Below, piece by piece: positions 1-9,418 of a stretch of DNA of 32,368 bases. Below the pieces are notes generated by a model. That model saw nothing but the letters and a program-made list of their open reading frames with translations. It was not told the origin of the DNA and ran no database searches. Numbering within the stretch: the first letter of the stretch is position 1; each line of letters begins with the position of its first letter. Origin of the DNA: Oehlia diaphana (Eukaryota; Glomeromycota; Glomeromycetes; Glomerales; Glomeraceae); contig QZLH01001094.1 of assembly GCA_003833135.1 (NCBI GenBank), positions 1 to 32,368 of the forward strand. The letters run 5' to 3'. Made by a program: the position numbers and the translations under genes.

Positions 1-204
1 CCTTAAGTCATTTGCCTGAATGTCAAATTTCTGAACTGAACATTTTCCTGAAATATACAATTTCCCGAATACTTATTTCCCGAATCCCATTTCCTGAAGT
101 CTAATTTCCCGAATCCTAAATCCCAATATCCTGAATCCCAATATCCCGAATTCAAATATCCTTAATTCTAATATTCCGAATTCTAATATTCCGAATGGAC
201 ATTT
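1..204. repeat. Left arm of an inverted pair of degenerate short-unit repeat arrays
   Basis: The stretch is a run of loosely repeated boxes of the form TTCCCGAAT or TTCCTGAA, spaced roughly every 14-17 bases. It ends with GAATGGACATTT (193-204). The reverse complement of this arrangement recurs at 482-705, so the two blocks form a large imperfect inverted repeat around an A+T-rich centre. The left arm may continue beyond the window. This looks like a foldback-type element or its remains; no transposase is visible. Confidence 0.6.
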
Positions 205-481
205 ATCAAGTAAATATAATTAATTTGCATTTAAGGAGAAAAAGATTTAGTACAGGTACAAATTTCAAACAGATATTTTGACTGAAAAATAAAATATGCT
301 CGCTTTTGCATTATTTATTTTAAGTATTTGTTTTAATACAAGTTAGTTTATTACATATTATATTTATATACATTAAATATAATTTATTGATTAGTATACT
401 AAATAAAATAAAGGTTGGTTTATGAAATTAATAATTCTAATTTATGATGTAAAATTATACAAAATAATATTAAATTCGGTA
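205..481. other. A+T-rich spacer between the inverted arrays, no gene
   Basis: This segment lies between the two inverted repeat arms. It is A+T-rich, with no convincing open frame, splice structure or RNA gene. If the arms belong to one element, this is its loop or internal region. Confidence 0.5.
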
Positions 482-705
482 AAATGTCCATTCAGAATAT
501 CAGGGTTCACGATATTGGAGTTTGGGATAAATTAATTTAGGATAAAAGAATTTTGGAAATCTATAATTCCAGAAATTGAGATTCGGGAAATTGGCATTTG
601 ATAAAATGGAGTTTCAGGAAATGATCAATTTCTGGAAATAGGCATTCAGAAAATTGGATTCGGGAAAGGTATATTCAGGAAAATAGTATTCAGAAAATGG
701 TCCGA
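482..705. repeat. Right arm of the inverted repeat-array pair
   Basis: The arm starts with AAATGTCCATTC, the exact reverse complement of the end of the left arm. It continues with ATTCGGGAAA, TTCAGGAAAT, TTCTGGAAAT and ATTCAGAAAA boxes at about 15-17 base spacing. The boxes match those of the left arm in opposite orientation but are heavily diverged from one another. Confidence 0.6.
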
Positions 706-1174
706 CAAGGGATCATAAGCTCTACAAATTTGTACCCTTAAATAATTGCCTACAAAAATTGGTTTTCCCTTGATCGATTTATAATAAATATAATAAACAA
801 CAGCATCTACGTGTTTTTTTCCCTATAAGCTATTATGGATATATAACCAATCCGATCAATCAAAAATTGTTGATATGATTTAGAAATGAACTGGGCGCTC
901 AAAAGATTTGTTATTCTTCTGTTGAAAATAGTAATAAAATTTTTGGTTGCACGCCTTAATATGAAATAAAGTTTTTGACGTATTTGCAAGAAATAATAAT
1001 ATCAGATATGATCAAAATGATATTTTTATATTTAAATAACAAATTATATAGATTTTTTAATTAGTATCGTACTGCGGATGTGACCTTATCGTATTATGCT
1101 ATAATGATCGGCAGTTGAAATACGCGCCTTTTAGTATTCCTACGCGACAGAAAAGTTTTGTAAAATTAAAAATT
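706..1174. other. Intergenic region upstream of PRI2
   Basis: This holds the 5' flank of the primase gene. I see no supported gene. Small open frames here, including one on the minus strand at 807-989, have no recognisable protein character. The sequence is A+T-rich with no clear promoter motif. Confidence 0.4.
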
Positions 1175-3257
1175 ATGTACTCAAATACCGATACAAATAA
1201 TAAACGCACTTTAGCAAATTCCACTGTAGGAGGAGACCGTTATGAAGTTAAGAGACACTATGGAACGAAATATCCGCATCTTCTTAATTTTTATAGTGTG
1301 CCTCCTACTGAAGAAATTACCATTGATGAATTTGAAAGCTTCGCTTTTGATAGATTACAAGGTATATAGTTTATCTACATGTGGCTTATTTTTTTAAAAA
1401 AATGTTTCTATTTAAATTTATCTCCGAAGTATTAAAGGCCCTTGAAGGAGCAATATTACGTAACAAATCGGAAGATGATGTAAAAAAATATTTAGAAGAA
1501 ACATCGAATAAGTGGCTTCCGTTACACTCAAACGAGTCAAGTAAAGCGTATCTGGTGCAAGAAGAAAGGAGAAAAGATCATATATCTCATTTTATTTTAA
1601 GGTTGGCTTATTCTAGAACGTAAGTAGTTTAGTTATTAGTGTAAAAAAATTCATAATTTATACTAATTACATTTTATTATAAAAGTGAAGAATTAAGAAA
1701 TTGGTTCCTAAAATATGAATGCGCTTTATTCAAGTAAGCATAAATATGAATGTCTAATATAGAATGATTTTTAATCAAATTAATATATTTTATACGTGAC
1801 AGATTAAGATTTTTAAGAGAAAATCCAACAGAAAAACTAGCATTTCTAAATGATGAAAATATGAGATGGAAAAGTGTATGATCTAAACCAATACAATATA
1901 GAGTCATCTTTAAGTTCGTTTCATTTAACTAATCAAATTATTTTATTCTACAAGTTAAATCAAGCCGAAAAGAAATTAATGAAAGAAAAATTAACAAAAG
2001 AAGAATTGAATGCTTGTTCGATTCCTATTACTACTGATGGTGAATTATGTGATCTTTTTGAGGTACAAAGAGAAATCCGAATTTTTAAAAATTAATAATT
2101 ATTTTTAAAGAATCTTACTATTCGTTTGACATAGATTGATTTTGAGAAAGTACCAGATCTTGTTGCAAGACGTGCCGTTTATTTGAAAGAGGGTAAAGCT
2201 TACGTCCCAGTAACCCAGCAATTATCACTTGTTATGTATGAATTTCGTCAGGGACTTGCGAAAGCACTAGAAGTACGCAAAATTCTTTTGTTCTAGTTTC
2301 ACATAATACATTTATTTATTATTTATTTCTATAGTTAGCAAGCAAATCGTTCATTACATTAAGAAATGAACGAATTATGCCAATGTTGGATGAAATTATT
2401 AAACAGTACGACGGAAGAACGCAGACAAGCAATTACTCTGTCATTAACAACCCAATTGCGGATAACGTGCATCAGGTAAGTTTAAAATGTTGTATTATTT
2501 ATTATAATAACAGATTCTTACTTGTTGTTATGTAACAGCTGGTTGATCATTTCCCATTATGTATGCAACATTTGTATCAAAACCTTTGCGAGAATCATCA
2601 TTTGAAACATTATGCTAGAATACAGTTTAATTTATTCCTCAAGGTATTTTGTTGCTCCTATGAGAATTGTATAATATAAATTAAGATTAATTAGCATAAT
2701 GTTTAATTCTATAGGGAATTGGATTAACTGTCGAAGAATCACTTGCTTTTTGGAAAAAATCGTTTTCCAAAGTTGAAGAAGATAAATTTCAAAGAGATTA
2801 CGCGTATAATATTAGGCATAATTATGGTATAGAAGGAAAACGTCAAGACTATAAACCTTTAAAGTAAGTCTCTCGTTTATCAAATTTTTTTTTTTTTTTA
2901 TCGATTAAATTTTATAAATGTTACTTCTGTAGTTGTATGTCTCTTATAACGAAACATCGGCCTAATTCAGGAGAAATTCATGGATGTCCTTTCCGAGAAT
3001 TTTCTCAACCAAACTTAAGAGCTAAATTGGTACAGATGGGAGTAAGAAATGATGAACATATAAGAGAAATTTTAAACCTGGCTGAAGAAGAACATTATCA
3101 AGTCGCTTGTACTAAATATTTTGAGATTACTAAAGGCTTGCTAGATAAAAATAATGACAGTATTATTATAGAAACAATTGAACATCCAAATGAATATTTG
3201 AATGCGAGTGTTCTTCTTGAAAAAAATAGGAAGAAAATGAGTAATAAGGATAAATGA
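1175..3257 (+). CDS. PRI2: DNA primase large subunit (PRI2/PRIM2)
   Basis: This is the large, Fe-S subunit of eukaryotic DNA primase, which works with the small catalytic subunit and DNA polymerase alpha to make RNA primers in the nucleus. Ten exons keep frame throughout: 1175-1361, 1430-1619, 1686-1733, 1803-1875, 1955-2062, 2135-2272, 2335-2475, 2539-2643, 2715-2863, 2933-3257, giving 487 aa; family members are about 500 aa. Family landmarks are the N-terminal LNFYSVPPTEEI, the AYNIRHNYGIEGKR segment and HGCPFR. The four cluster cysteines are present at about C303, C381, C398 and C439, with spacing like that of human PRIM2. An in-frame ATG at 1115 would add 20 residues; 1175 was chosen because conservation starts after it. 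The exon 4 donor must be at 1876, not 1874, to keep frame. The gene appears intact, and its C-terminal extension after the last cysteine is short. Confidence 0.95.
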
Positions 3258-3375
3258 AAAAATATGGTTTTTTACCTATTAATTATAAAATAATAAAGTC
3301 TAATGTAACACAGATGAGATAGTCGATCTAAAGTATTGATAAATTAGAAAACGTTAATAAAAACTAATATTCAAA

Positions 3376-4594
3376 ATGTCAATTCAAAATCTGCTGAGAA
3401 CTTCTAGATCGAATTATGGTTTGCAATTTGCAAGTTTATATAGATTGACTTCGATAAGAAAATATTCCTCAAATGTGGATGAAACACAAGCAAATAATAT
3501 ACAAACGAACGCCAATGTAAAGGACAAGCCTATTACTAACACTAGCGATACCAAGAGTTACTCAATGAATGCGGGAAGAAGTAACTCATTTGCAAATAGA
3601 CGTAGGGCTATTCGTGATAGGATAGAAAATCAAACTCTATCTCGAACGCTTGACCAAAAATCTGTACCTCCACCTTCTTCTATGTTAAGAAATTGGGAAA
3701 ATTCCCCAAAAAAGCTACATTTGAATTTTTGGAAAGGTGGATTAAAAAATTATTATTATTATATATATATTGTTTTTTCTTTTTTTTTTAAGCAAAAGTT
3801 AATTATCGTAATAATTTGTAGAGCCATATACGAGATTGTATCAAAATATTCATATTTCCAAACTCCCTATTTCTGTTACTCATCAAGATATTGAAATGTT
3901 AACTCAAGGAATTTATCCTGACAATGAAAACCCCATTAATAAAAGTTAAGTCTTACGTTCAATGTGAATTTTCTAAAAAAAATTATCGGATTAATCTTAT
4001 ATACTTCATTTATTTAGTTTATATGGTATATAATGATTATTATAAACCAACCGGATCTGCATGGGTACAATTCAACGACTCTAGAAATGCTTCGCTATTT
4101 GCTAAATATGTTAATCAAAAAACTTTTTATGGAAACAAATTAAATGTTGAATTAATGGTAATCAAATTTTTTTAATCTTTTTTTTCTTTTTTTTTTAGTA
4201 ATTAAATACATACTTATTTTGCAGAAATATATTCCCGAGGAAATTCAAATGGATCCATTAAATTATCGTGTTGGCAAATGTATTATTTTAGCAGGACTGC
4301 CGCGGGACGTAACCAAATCCTATCTAGAGGAATATTTAATACAAAAATTCAACAAACGCTTTGAACTCGCCGATGTTACTCGAGAGTATGTACATACATA
4401 AATAATTATATTGCAAAAGTCTTATTTGTTGCTAATGATGATGATATTTCAGGGCTGCAACTATTAGTGATACATCAAAATGGTTGATATTATCCAATAG
4501 TTCGGAAGATATTTATTTCATATTTGATAGAATACATAATAAGTATTTTGGTGATGATAATGAATATAAAATGAAAGCAAGAGTAGTAAGATAA
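3376..4594 (+). CDS. Putative mitochondrial RNA-binding protein with two RRM-like domains
   Basis: Five exons join in frame: 3376-3736, 3822-3944, 4018-4157, 4225-4385, 4453-4594, giving 308 aa. The first ~35 residues are rich in Arg and Ser with almost no acidic residues, like a mitochondrial targeting presequence. A canonical RRM follows at about residues 125-210: an RNP2-like strand (IHISKLPISVT) and an RNP1-like strand (KPTGSAWVQF). A second RRM-like fold begins at GKCIILAGLPRDVT and runs to the C-terminus with a less conserved RNP1 (SKWLILSS). I do not recognise a specific named family; mitochondrial RNA processing or translation is inference from the presequence and the domains. It lies 118 bases downstream of PRI2 on the same strand and its stop is only 35 bases from the convergent aldo/keto reductase stop, so the 3' UTRs probably overlap. 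Confidence 0.8.
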
Positions 4595-4629
4595 TTTATT
4601 AATAAATAATAAAACAATTTTATGGAGAT

Positions 4630-5956
4630 CTAATATATATCTGTGGGATCCCAACAGAAACGCCTATTTTGATTTTCACTCAAAGAATCGAGAGACTCCA
4701 TATCCTAGAAAAAAATATTTTTTTTTAATATACTAGTATAATGAAATTCTTATAAAAAAAATATATATATATTTACTTGCTCAGTTAATTCAAAATGAAA
4801 TATATTTGCGTTTAAGCTTATTCGTTCTGGTGTGATAGACTTGGGTATAACGATAGCATCATGTTGATATCCCCATCTTAATAAAACTTGTGCTGTAGTG
4901 ACTTCATGCTTATCAGCAATTTCTTTTAAAATAGGAATATTGATTTCCCCATTTATTAACTTTCCTTGACCAACGCTTGAATAAGCTTGTATTTGAATAT
5001 TATTTTTTTTACATATATCAATTACATCTTTTTGATATAGGAGTGGATGCAATTCGAATTGTAATACTTGTGGTACTATAGTACAATATGACAACAATTC
5101 AGTAATATGACGATGAGTATAATTGCTTATTCCAATAGATTTAACTTTTCCTTCTGAATATAATTTTTCTAGAGCTTTCCAACTTCCTTTACGATTTTCC
5201 GCATGCATTGGATCTGATGGTTTCAGTTTTGATGTCCTAAAATTAGGTAGGTTCATTATTATGAGGACGATGAATATAATATATAAGTATATTATGTTAT
5301 CTCACCCGGGCCAGTGAATCAAAAATATATCAAGGTAATTAAGATTCCATCGTTTCAAAGAACACGAGAATGCTACATAAAAAAGGATATTAATTAAATT
5401 TTATTAATAAAGACAATGAATTGGAATAATAATAACCATTTAGACAGCAATCATATCCTTGATCATTTGGAGCTATATAAATTTATTATAACCACTCAAT
5501 TAGAACAATTAAATTCAAAAATAAATGCAAAAAAAAATTGAAAAATTGAATCCACTAACGAAGTTTGCTCGCAATAAAAAAATCTTCTCGTTTAAGGCCA
5601 AATGAAGTATCATCAATCAATTTTTTGATAGTTTTTCCAATCGGTTCTTCATTATTATATCCAATTGCTGAATCTATAATATAGATAAATAGGATAAATA
5701 TTTTGTTCTCCATAAACATATATGTAATATACATATATACCGATAAGTCTATATCCAGATGCAACAGCACTTCTTACGGCTTTATCAACATCACATTTTT
5801 TCAGTCGGTACGTACCCACTAATTAAAAACAGAGAACAAAAGGCATTAATATATTTATAATATTGATGTAATCTATGTATAGACAAATAGATAATTACGC
5901 CCAAGCGCGGGAATTTTTACTCCATTGTTAAGAACAAAATTCGGAATTGTAGACAT
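4630..5956 (-). CDS. Aldo/keto reductase (NADPH-dependent)
   Basis: A soluble (alpha/beta)8-barrel oxidoreductase that would reduce aldehydes or ketones with NADPH; the substrate cannot be read from sequence. Seven exons on the minus strand: 5956-5899, 5818-5741, 5673-5560, 5472-5437, 5372-5306, 5236-4777, 4704-4630, giving 295 aa. The catalytic tetrad is complete: D46, Y51 (IGYNNEE), K82 (ASKL) and H115 (FLIHWPG). Also visible are GISNYTHRH, the cofactor-binding VIPKSITPERI, and the family C-terminus RFCWDPT. Exon 4 is only 36 nt; its donor was placed at 5436 because that gives the family spacing between DQGY and SLKRW. The start codon lies 312 bases from the divergent hydrolase gene, so the two may share a promoter region. 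Confidence 0.93.
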
Positions 5957-6268
5957 TTTTAATGTATTTCGGTATTTTCGTCATGAATGTTATAGATTAT
6001 ATACCTTATATACCTGTTAGGTGATCCGCGACAAAATCATGTGACTAGATTTATGTTCAACGATCGATATTAAGCACCCTTTTCCTTTTCGTTATACATA
6101 ACAAAAATTGTAAATGAACTTGTTTATGAGTTATTGGGGGTGCTTATTTTCGGTATATGATGTTGGAACGATGTAATTAGAACATCCGGAAGCACAACAT
6201 TCCTGATAAATTATTTTATAAGATGAATTTTACTGGAATTGTTTTTATAAAAAAATATTTCTTTTTTA
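5957..6268. promoter_or_regulatory. Shared divergent promoter region (aldo/keto reductase / ABHD13-like)
   Basis: This 312-base gap separates two start codons that read away from each other, so it must hold both promoters. It contains a TCATGTGA box (6038-6045) and an imperfect 15-bp inverted repeat: CGATATTAAGCACCC at 6065-6079 and its near reverse complement at 6137-6151, with GGGTGCTTA exact. No TATA box can be assigned with confidence. Confidence 0.5.
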
Positions 6269-7665
6269 ATGGAATCCTGTAAGGAATCCTTTACAAAATA
6301 TTTTAAATATTTTATAACTGGTGTTGTTTTTGTTGGTTCATTTCAATGTAATTTATTATACCTTGCAAATTATCCAGAAGGTTCAAGACAATATGTAAGA
6401 ATTTTATAAATTATTTAATGGGAATTTTAATTAACAAACTGATAACTTTACTTAAGGTTCCAAAACCATCGGAACATTGTTTACCATTCAAAGAGGAAAT
6501 ACTGACTACGTCCGATAGTGTTAAAATTCGATTATATGTTATACAGCAAGAAAACAACGCAAGTAAAAGACCAACGATATTATATTGTCACGTGAGTTAT
6601 TAATTTTCTTTCATTCTCTTTCTTCTGTATCAATAGGACCACTAATAAGATAATTCAAAAAAATTATCCTTTAGGGAAATGCAGGGAATATGGTAAATTG
6701 TTTCAAGGTGGATAATTTAATTTAACGATATTGAAGTACTTATTATTAATATTTATATGTAGGGGCATTGTTTGCCAGTTGCGGAGCGATTGTATAATCA
6801 ACTCAGATGTAATATAGTTATGCTTTCATATAGAGGGTATGGGGTACAAAAATTTATTTATTTATATTACAATTATAATTATGATTAAATATTTTGAATC
6901 TTATAATCAGATATGGCTTTAGTGAAGGTTCTCCCTCAGAGAAAGGACTTAAAATAGACGCTCAAGTAAGTCATTTGCACTTATTCGTTTTATACTTGTG
7001 TAGATTCTTATAATTACAAGGTATTTTAATTTAACTCTTTTAGACTGCGTTAGACTATATTAAAGGACATGAAGTATTTCAACACACAAAAGTAATAGTG
7101 TATGGTCAGTCTCTCGGAGGCGCAGTATCGATTGATTTAGTATCGAAAAATGAAGATAAAGTTTGTTTTTTTTATTTATTACAATTATTATTTGGTATGA
7201 TTATATTTGTTAAGTTAATTATTTATAATTTGTTGAATGTTTAATAGGTTTCAGGTCTTATAGTTGAAAATACTTTTCTTAGCATTGTAAGTTAAATCGT
7301 AAATTAAGAAGAATTAAGTGTGTGTTTCCGTAATGTTAAATTCTCTAATTATTATTTAATATTCTTAGCCAAAATTAGTACCTCATGTCATTCCACCACT
7401 TCGTTATTTTACATTTTTTTGTACACAAAAATGGGAATCAGAAAAAGCCATTCAGAATTTAAAACATATCCCAATATTGTTTCTTTTTGGTGAATGTGAT
7501 GAACTTATCCCAAAAGAACATTGTAATCGATTATATGAATTAGCTAATACTGAAGGTGGGAAAGATATACAATCATTTCAATTTGGAACACATGCGGACA
7601 CTGTTGCACAGCCGGATTATTTCGATTCAATCGGTAGATTTTTATCAAAAAAAATAATTTCTTAG
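6269..7665 (+). CDS. Alpha/beta hydrolase, Bem46/ABHD13 type, membrane anchored
   Basis: A serine hydrolase of the Bem46/ABHD13 group. Eight exons: 6269-6394, 6457-6591, 6675-6692, 6763-6836, 6911-6965, 7044-7160, 7248-7286, 7369-7665, giving 286 aa. The N-terminus has a hydrophobic stretch at about residues 15-35, a likely signal anchor. The HGNAGN oxyanion motif is built partly from an 18-nt microexon (6675-6692). The family block SYRGYGFSEG follows. The catalytic triad is S159 in GQSLGG, D232 in GECDELIP and H263 in GTHADT. The ENTFLSIP block is typical of ABHD13. Members in yeasts are linked to cell polarity and membrane lipids, but the substrate is unknown; I leave the symbol empty because orthology to one member is not shown. 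The gene appears intact. Confidence 0.92.
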
Positions 7666-7978
7666 GATCATGTTAATATGTTAAAGACATCATTAAGTTA
7701 TTATTATCATTTTATTTTATTTAGTTTATTTTATATAATTAATCATATACATTCCGTTAATAACTTGATAATACTATTATAGATAATTTTGATAATTTTA
7801 TTATAATAAATTAATTTTAACCTTTTGTACTTGTTTTCCTTAAAATAAAAAAATTGTGACGCGTATATAACGCGAAAATCATGAAAATCATGTGAGAGTC
7901 ACACAAAAATAATATAAATAGTATGGAATTTCTGAAATAATTTTTACACCTAGTTTTTTTAATATATTAGGAAGAATA
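7666..7978. promoter_or_regulatory. Intergenic region and probable SSU72 promoter
   Basis: This A+T-rich gap between two same-strand genes has no ORF. About 120 bases before the SSU72 start it holds a CGCGT-ATATA-ACGCG hairpin-like palindrome (starting near 7860), and then a TCATGTGA box at 7888-7895. These are the only G+C-rich motifs in the gap and are candidate regulatory sites; the function is inference. Confidence 0.4.
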
Positions 7979-8978
7979 ATGGGATTAGGTAGAAATTTCG
8001 CGGTCGTTTGTGCAAGTAACCAAAATCGTAGCATGGAAGCACATCATGTCCTTACGTAATTTGCTATTTCAAAAATTTGTTTCGTTTATTTAAAGATATT
8101 ATCTAATTTTTTTTATGCTTAAAGTAAATGTGGCTTTAAGGTAAAATCATATGGTACAGGTTCAGCGGTTAGACTTCCTGGTCCGAGTCTCGATAGACCG
8201 AATATTTATCCTTTTGGAACACCATACGATTATATGTTTAAAGATTTACATGAAAAAGATGTTAAATTGTAAGTAATATGCCATATGAATTTATTTTTGT
8301 AACATTATTAACTTATTCAATTTTACTTAAAAAGGTATAAACAAAATGGATTATTAGATATGTTGGACAGAAACAGAAAGATTAAGCTCGCTCCCGAACA
8401 ATGGTATACTGAAGCTAACGAGACTTTTGATGTGATCATAACTTGTGAAGAACGATGTTTTGATGCTATTTGTGAAGGTAAATAAAAATATACATATTAA
8501 TTTTTTTTTTTTCGGAAAATTTCATTAATATTTCGAGTTAACAAAATTTTTGGATATAAAATTAGATCTAACAGATAGAGGAGAGCATAAGAATAGGCCT
8601 GTTCATATTATAAACATTGATATTAAGGACAATCATGAAGATGCAATGCTTGGCGGTCGTGCTATACTACAACTGGCTCAAATGGTATGTTTACAATTCA
8701 TTTTCGATTTTTTTTTTTGACATAAAAAATAAAAAAGGAAATATTAATTAATTTATATGTATTTTATCCTACCCGTGATTTTATTCGTAATAAAACAAAT
8801 TCATTGAAAAAATAAACAAATTGAAACTCTTGGAAATTCTTGGAATTCTTTGGCGGTACTCATAATTTAGATTGACAATGAACAAGTAACGGATTTGGAT
8901 GAAGCAATTCCGGGAATTTTACAAGAATGGCAAGAAAAATATAAATATGAAATTCTTCATTCCATCGCATATTTCTAA
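7979..8978 (+). CDS. SSU72: RNA polymerase II CTD phosphatase SSU72
   Basis: SSU72 is a cysteine phosphatase that removes phosphate from Ser5 and Ser7 of the RNA polymerase II C-terminal repeat and works in the 3'-end cleavage and polyadenylation complex. Five exons: 7979-8055, 8125-8268, 8335-8477, 8566-8684, 8871-8978, giving 196 aa, almost the length of the human protein. The CX5R active-site loop is [14 protein letters not shown] with nucleophile C11 and R17. The catalytic acid region [10 protein letters not shown] supplies D140 and D143. Other family blocks are [25 protein letters not shown] and ITCEER. The start is the only ATG in frame immediately before the loop. All junctions keep phase, and nothing suggests damage. 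Confidence 0.97.
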
Positions 8979-9264
8979 TCATAAAAATTATTTATTACTA
9001 ATATTTCTAAATGGGGTAATCATTTAATGGCCAAGGAATTTCCCTGTGTGCCAAGGTTATAAATGTGTATCCCAAGAAAATTTTGGTACTACATTTCACG
9101 CTTCTGAGAATCCTTTCATTTCTCCCCAAAAGGCAACATCATTTCCAAATTCGTCTTGTCATTGAATAGGCATTTTGTTTTATATAAGTGAGAGATTTTA
9201 ACTGTCCAACATTATATTATAAATTATAAAACATTTTATAAATATAAAAGTCTCAGCTTTTATA

Positions 9265-9308
<44 letters not shown>

Positions 9309-9418
9309 GTTCTGTAAAGGTGTGTTTACTATAAAACGTTATTTATTAAGAATATATTTTTTAAAAAACAAAGTTAAAGCTAATGAGACCTAATAAACAT
9401 ATGTAATTGAATTTTAAA
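8979..9418. other. Intergenic region with homopolymer tract and a possible decayed repeat
   Basis: The first ~190 bases (about 9000-9190) are visibly richer in G+C than the surroundings, and on the minus strand one frame is open apart from single stops; I cannot name it and treat it as a possible relic. At 9261-9308 there is a (TA)n run followed by more than 25 Ts. The remainder is A+T-rich sequence upstream of the VHS-GAT gene. Confidence 0.4.
9261..9308. repeat. TA microsatellite followed by poly-T
   Basis: Alternating TA repeats run directly into a long T homopolymer. The tract is a simple sequence repeat of no assigned function, about 110 bases upstream of the VHS-GAT gene start, and its assembled length may not be exact. 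Confidence 0.85.

Noticed and set aside
807..989. 60-aa minus-strand open frame
   Set aside because: A+T-rich, no recognisable motif, no splice partners, and it lies in the PRI2 upstream region.
1874..1954. Alternative PRI2 exon reading through MYDLNQYNIES
   Set aside because: The segment has a clear donor (1876) and acceptor (1953-1954) with a CTAAT-type branch point, and removing it joins family-like sequence in frame.
9000..9190. A minus-strand gene fragment
   Set aside because: Stops interrupt every frame and I could not recognise a family, so it is only noted as a possible relic.
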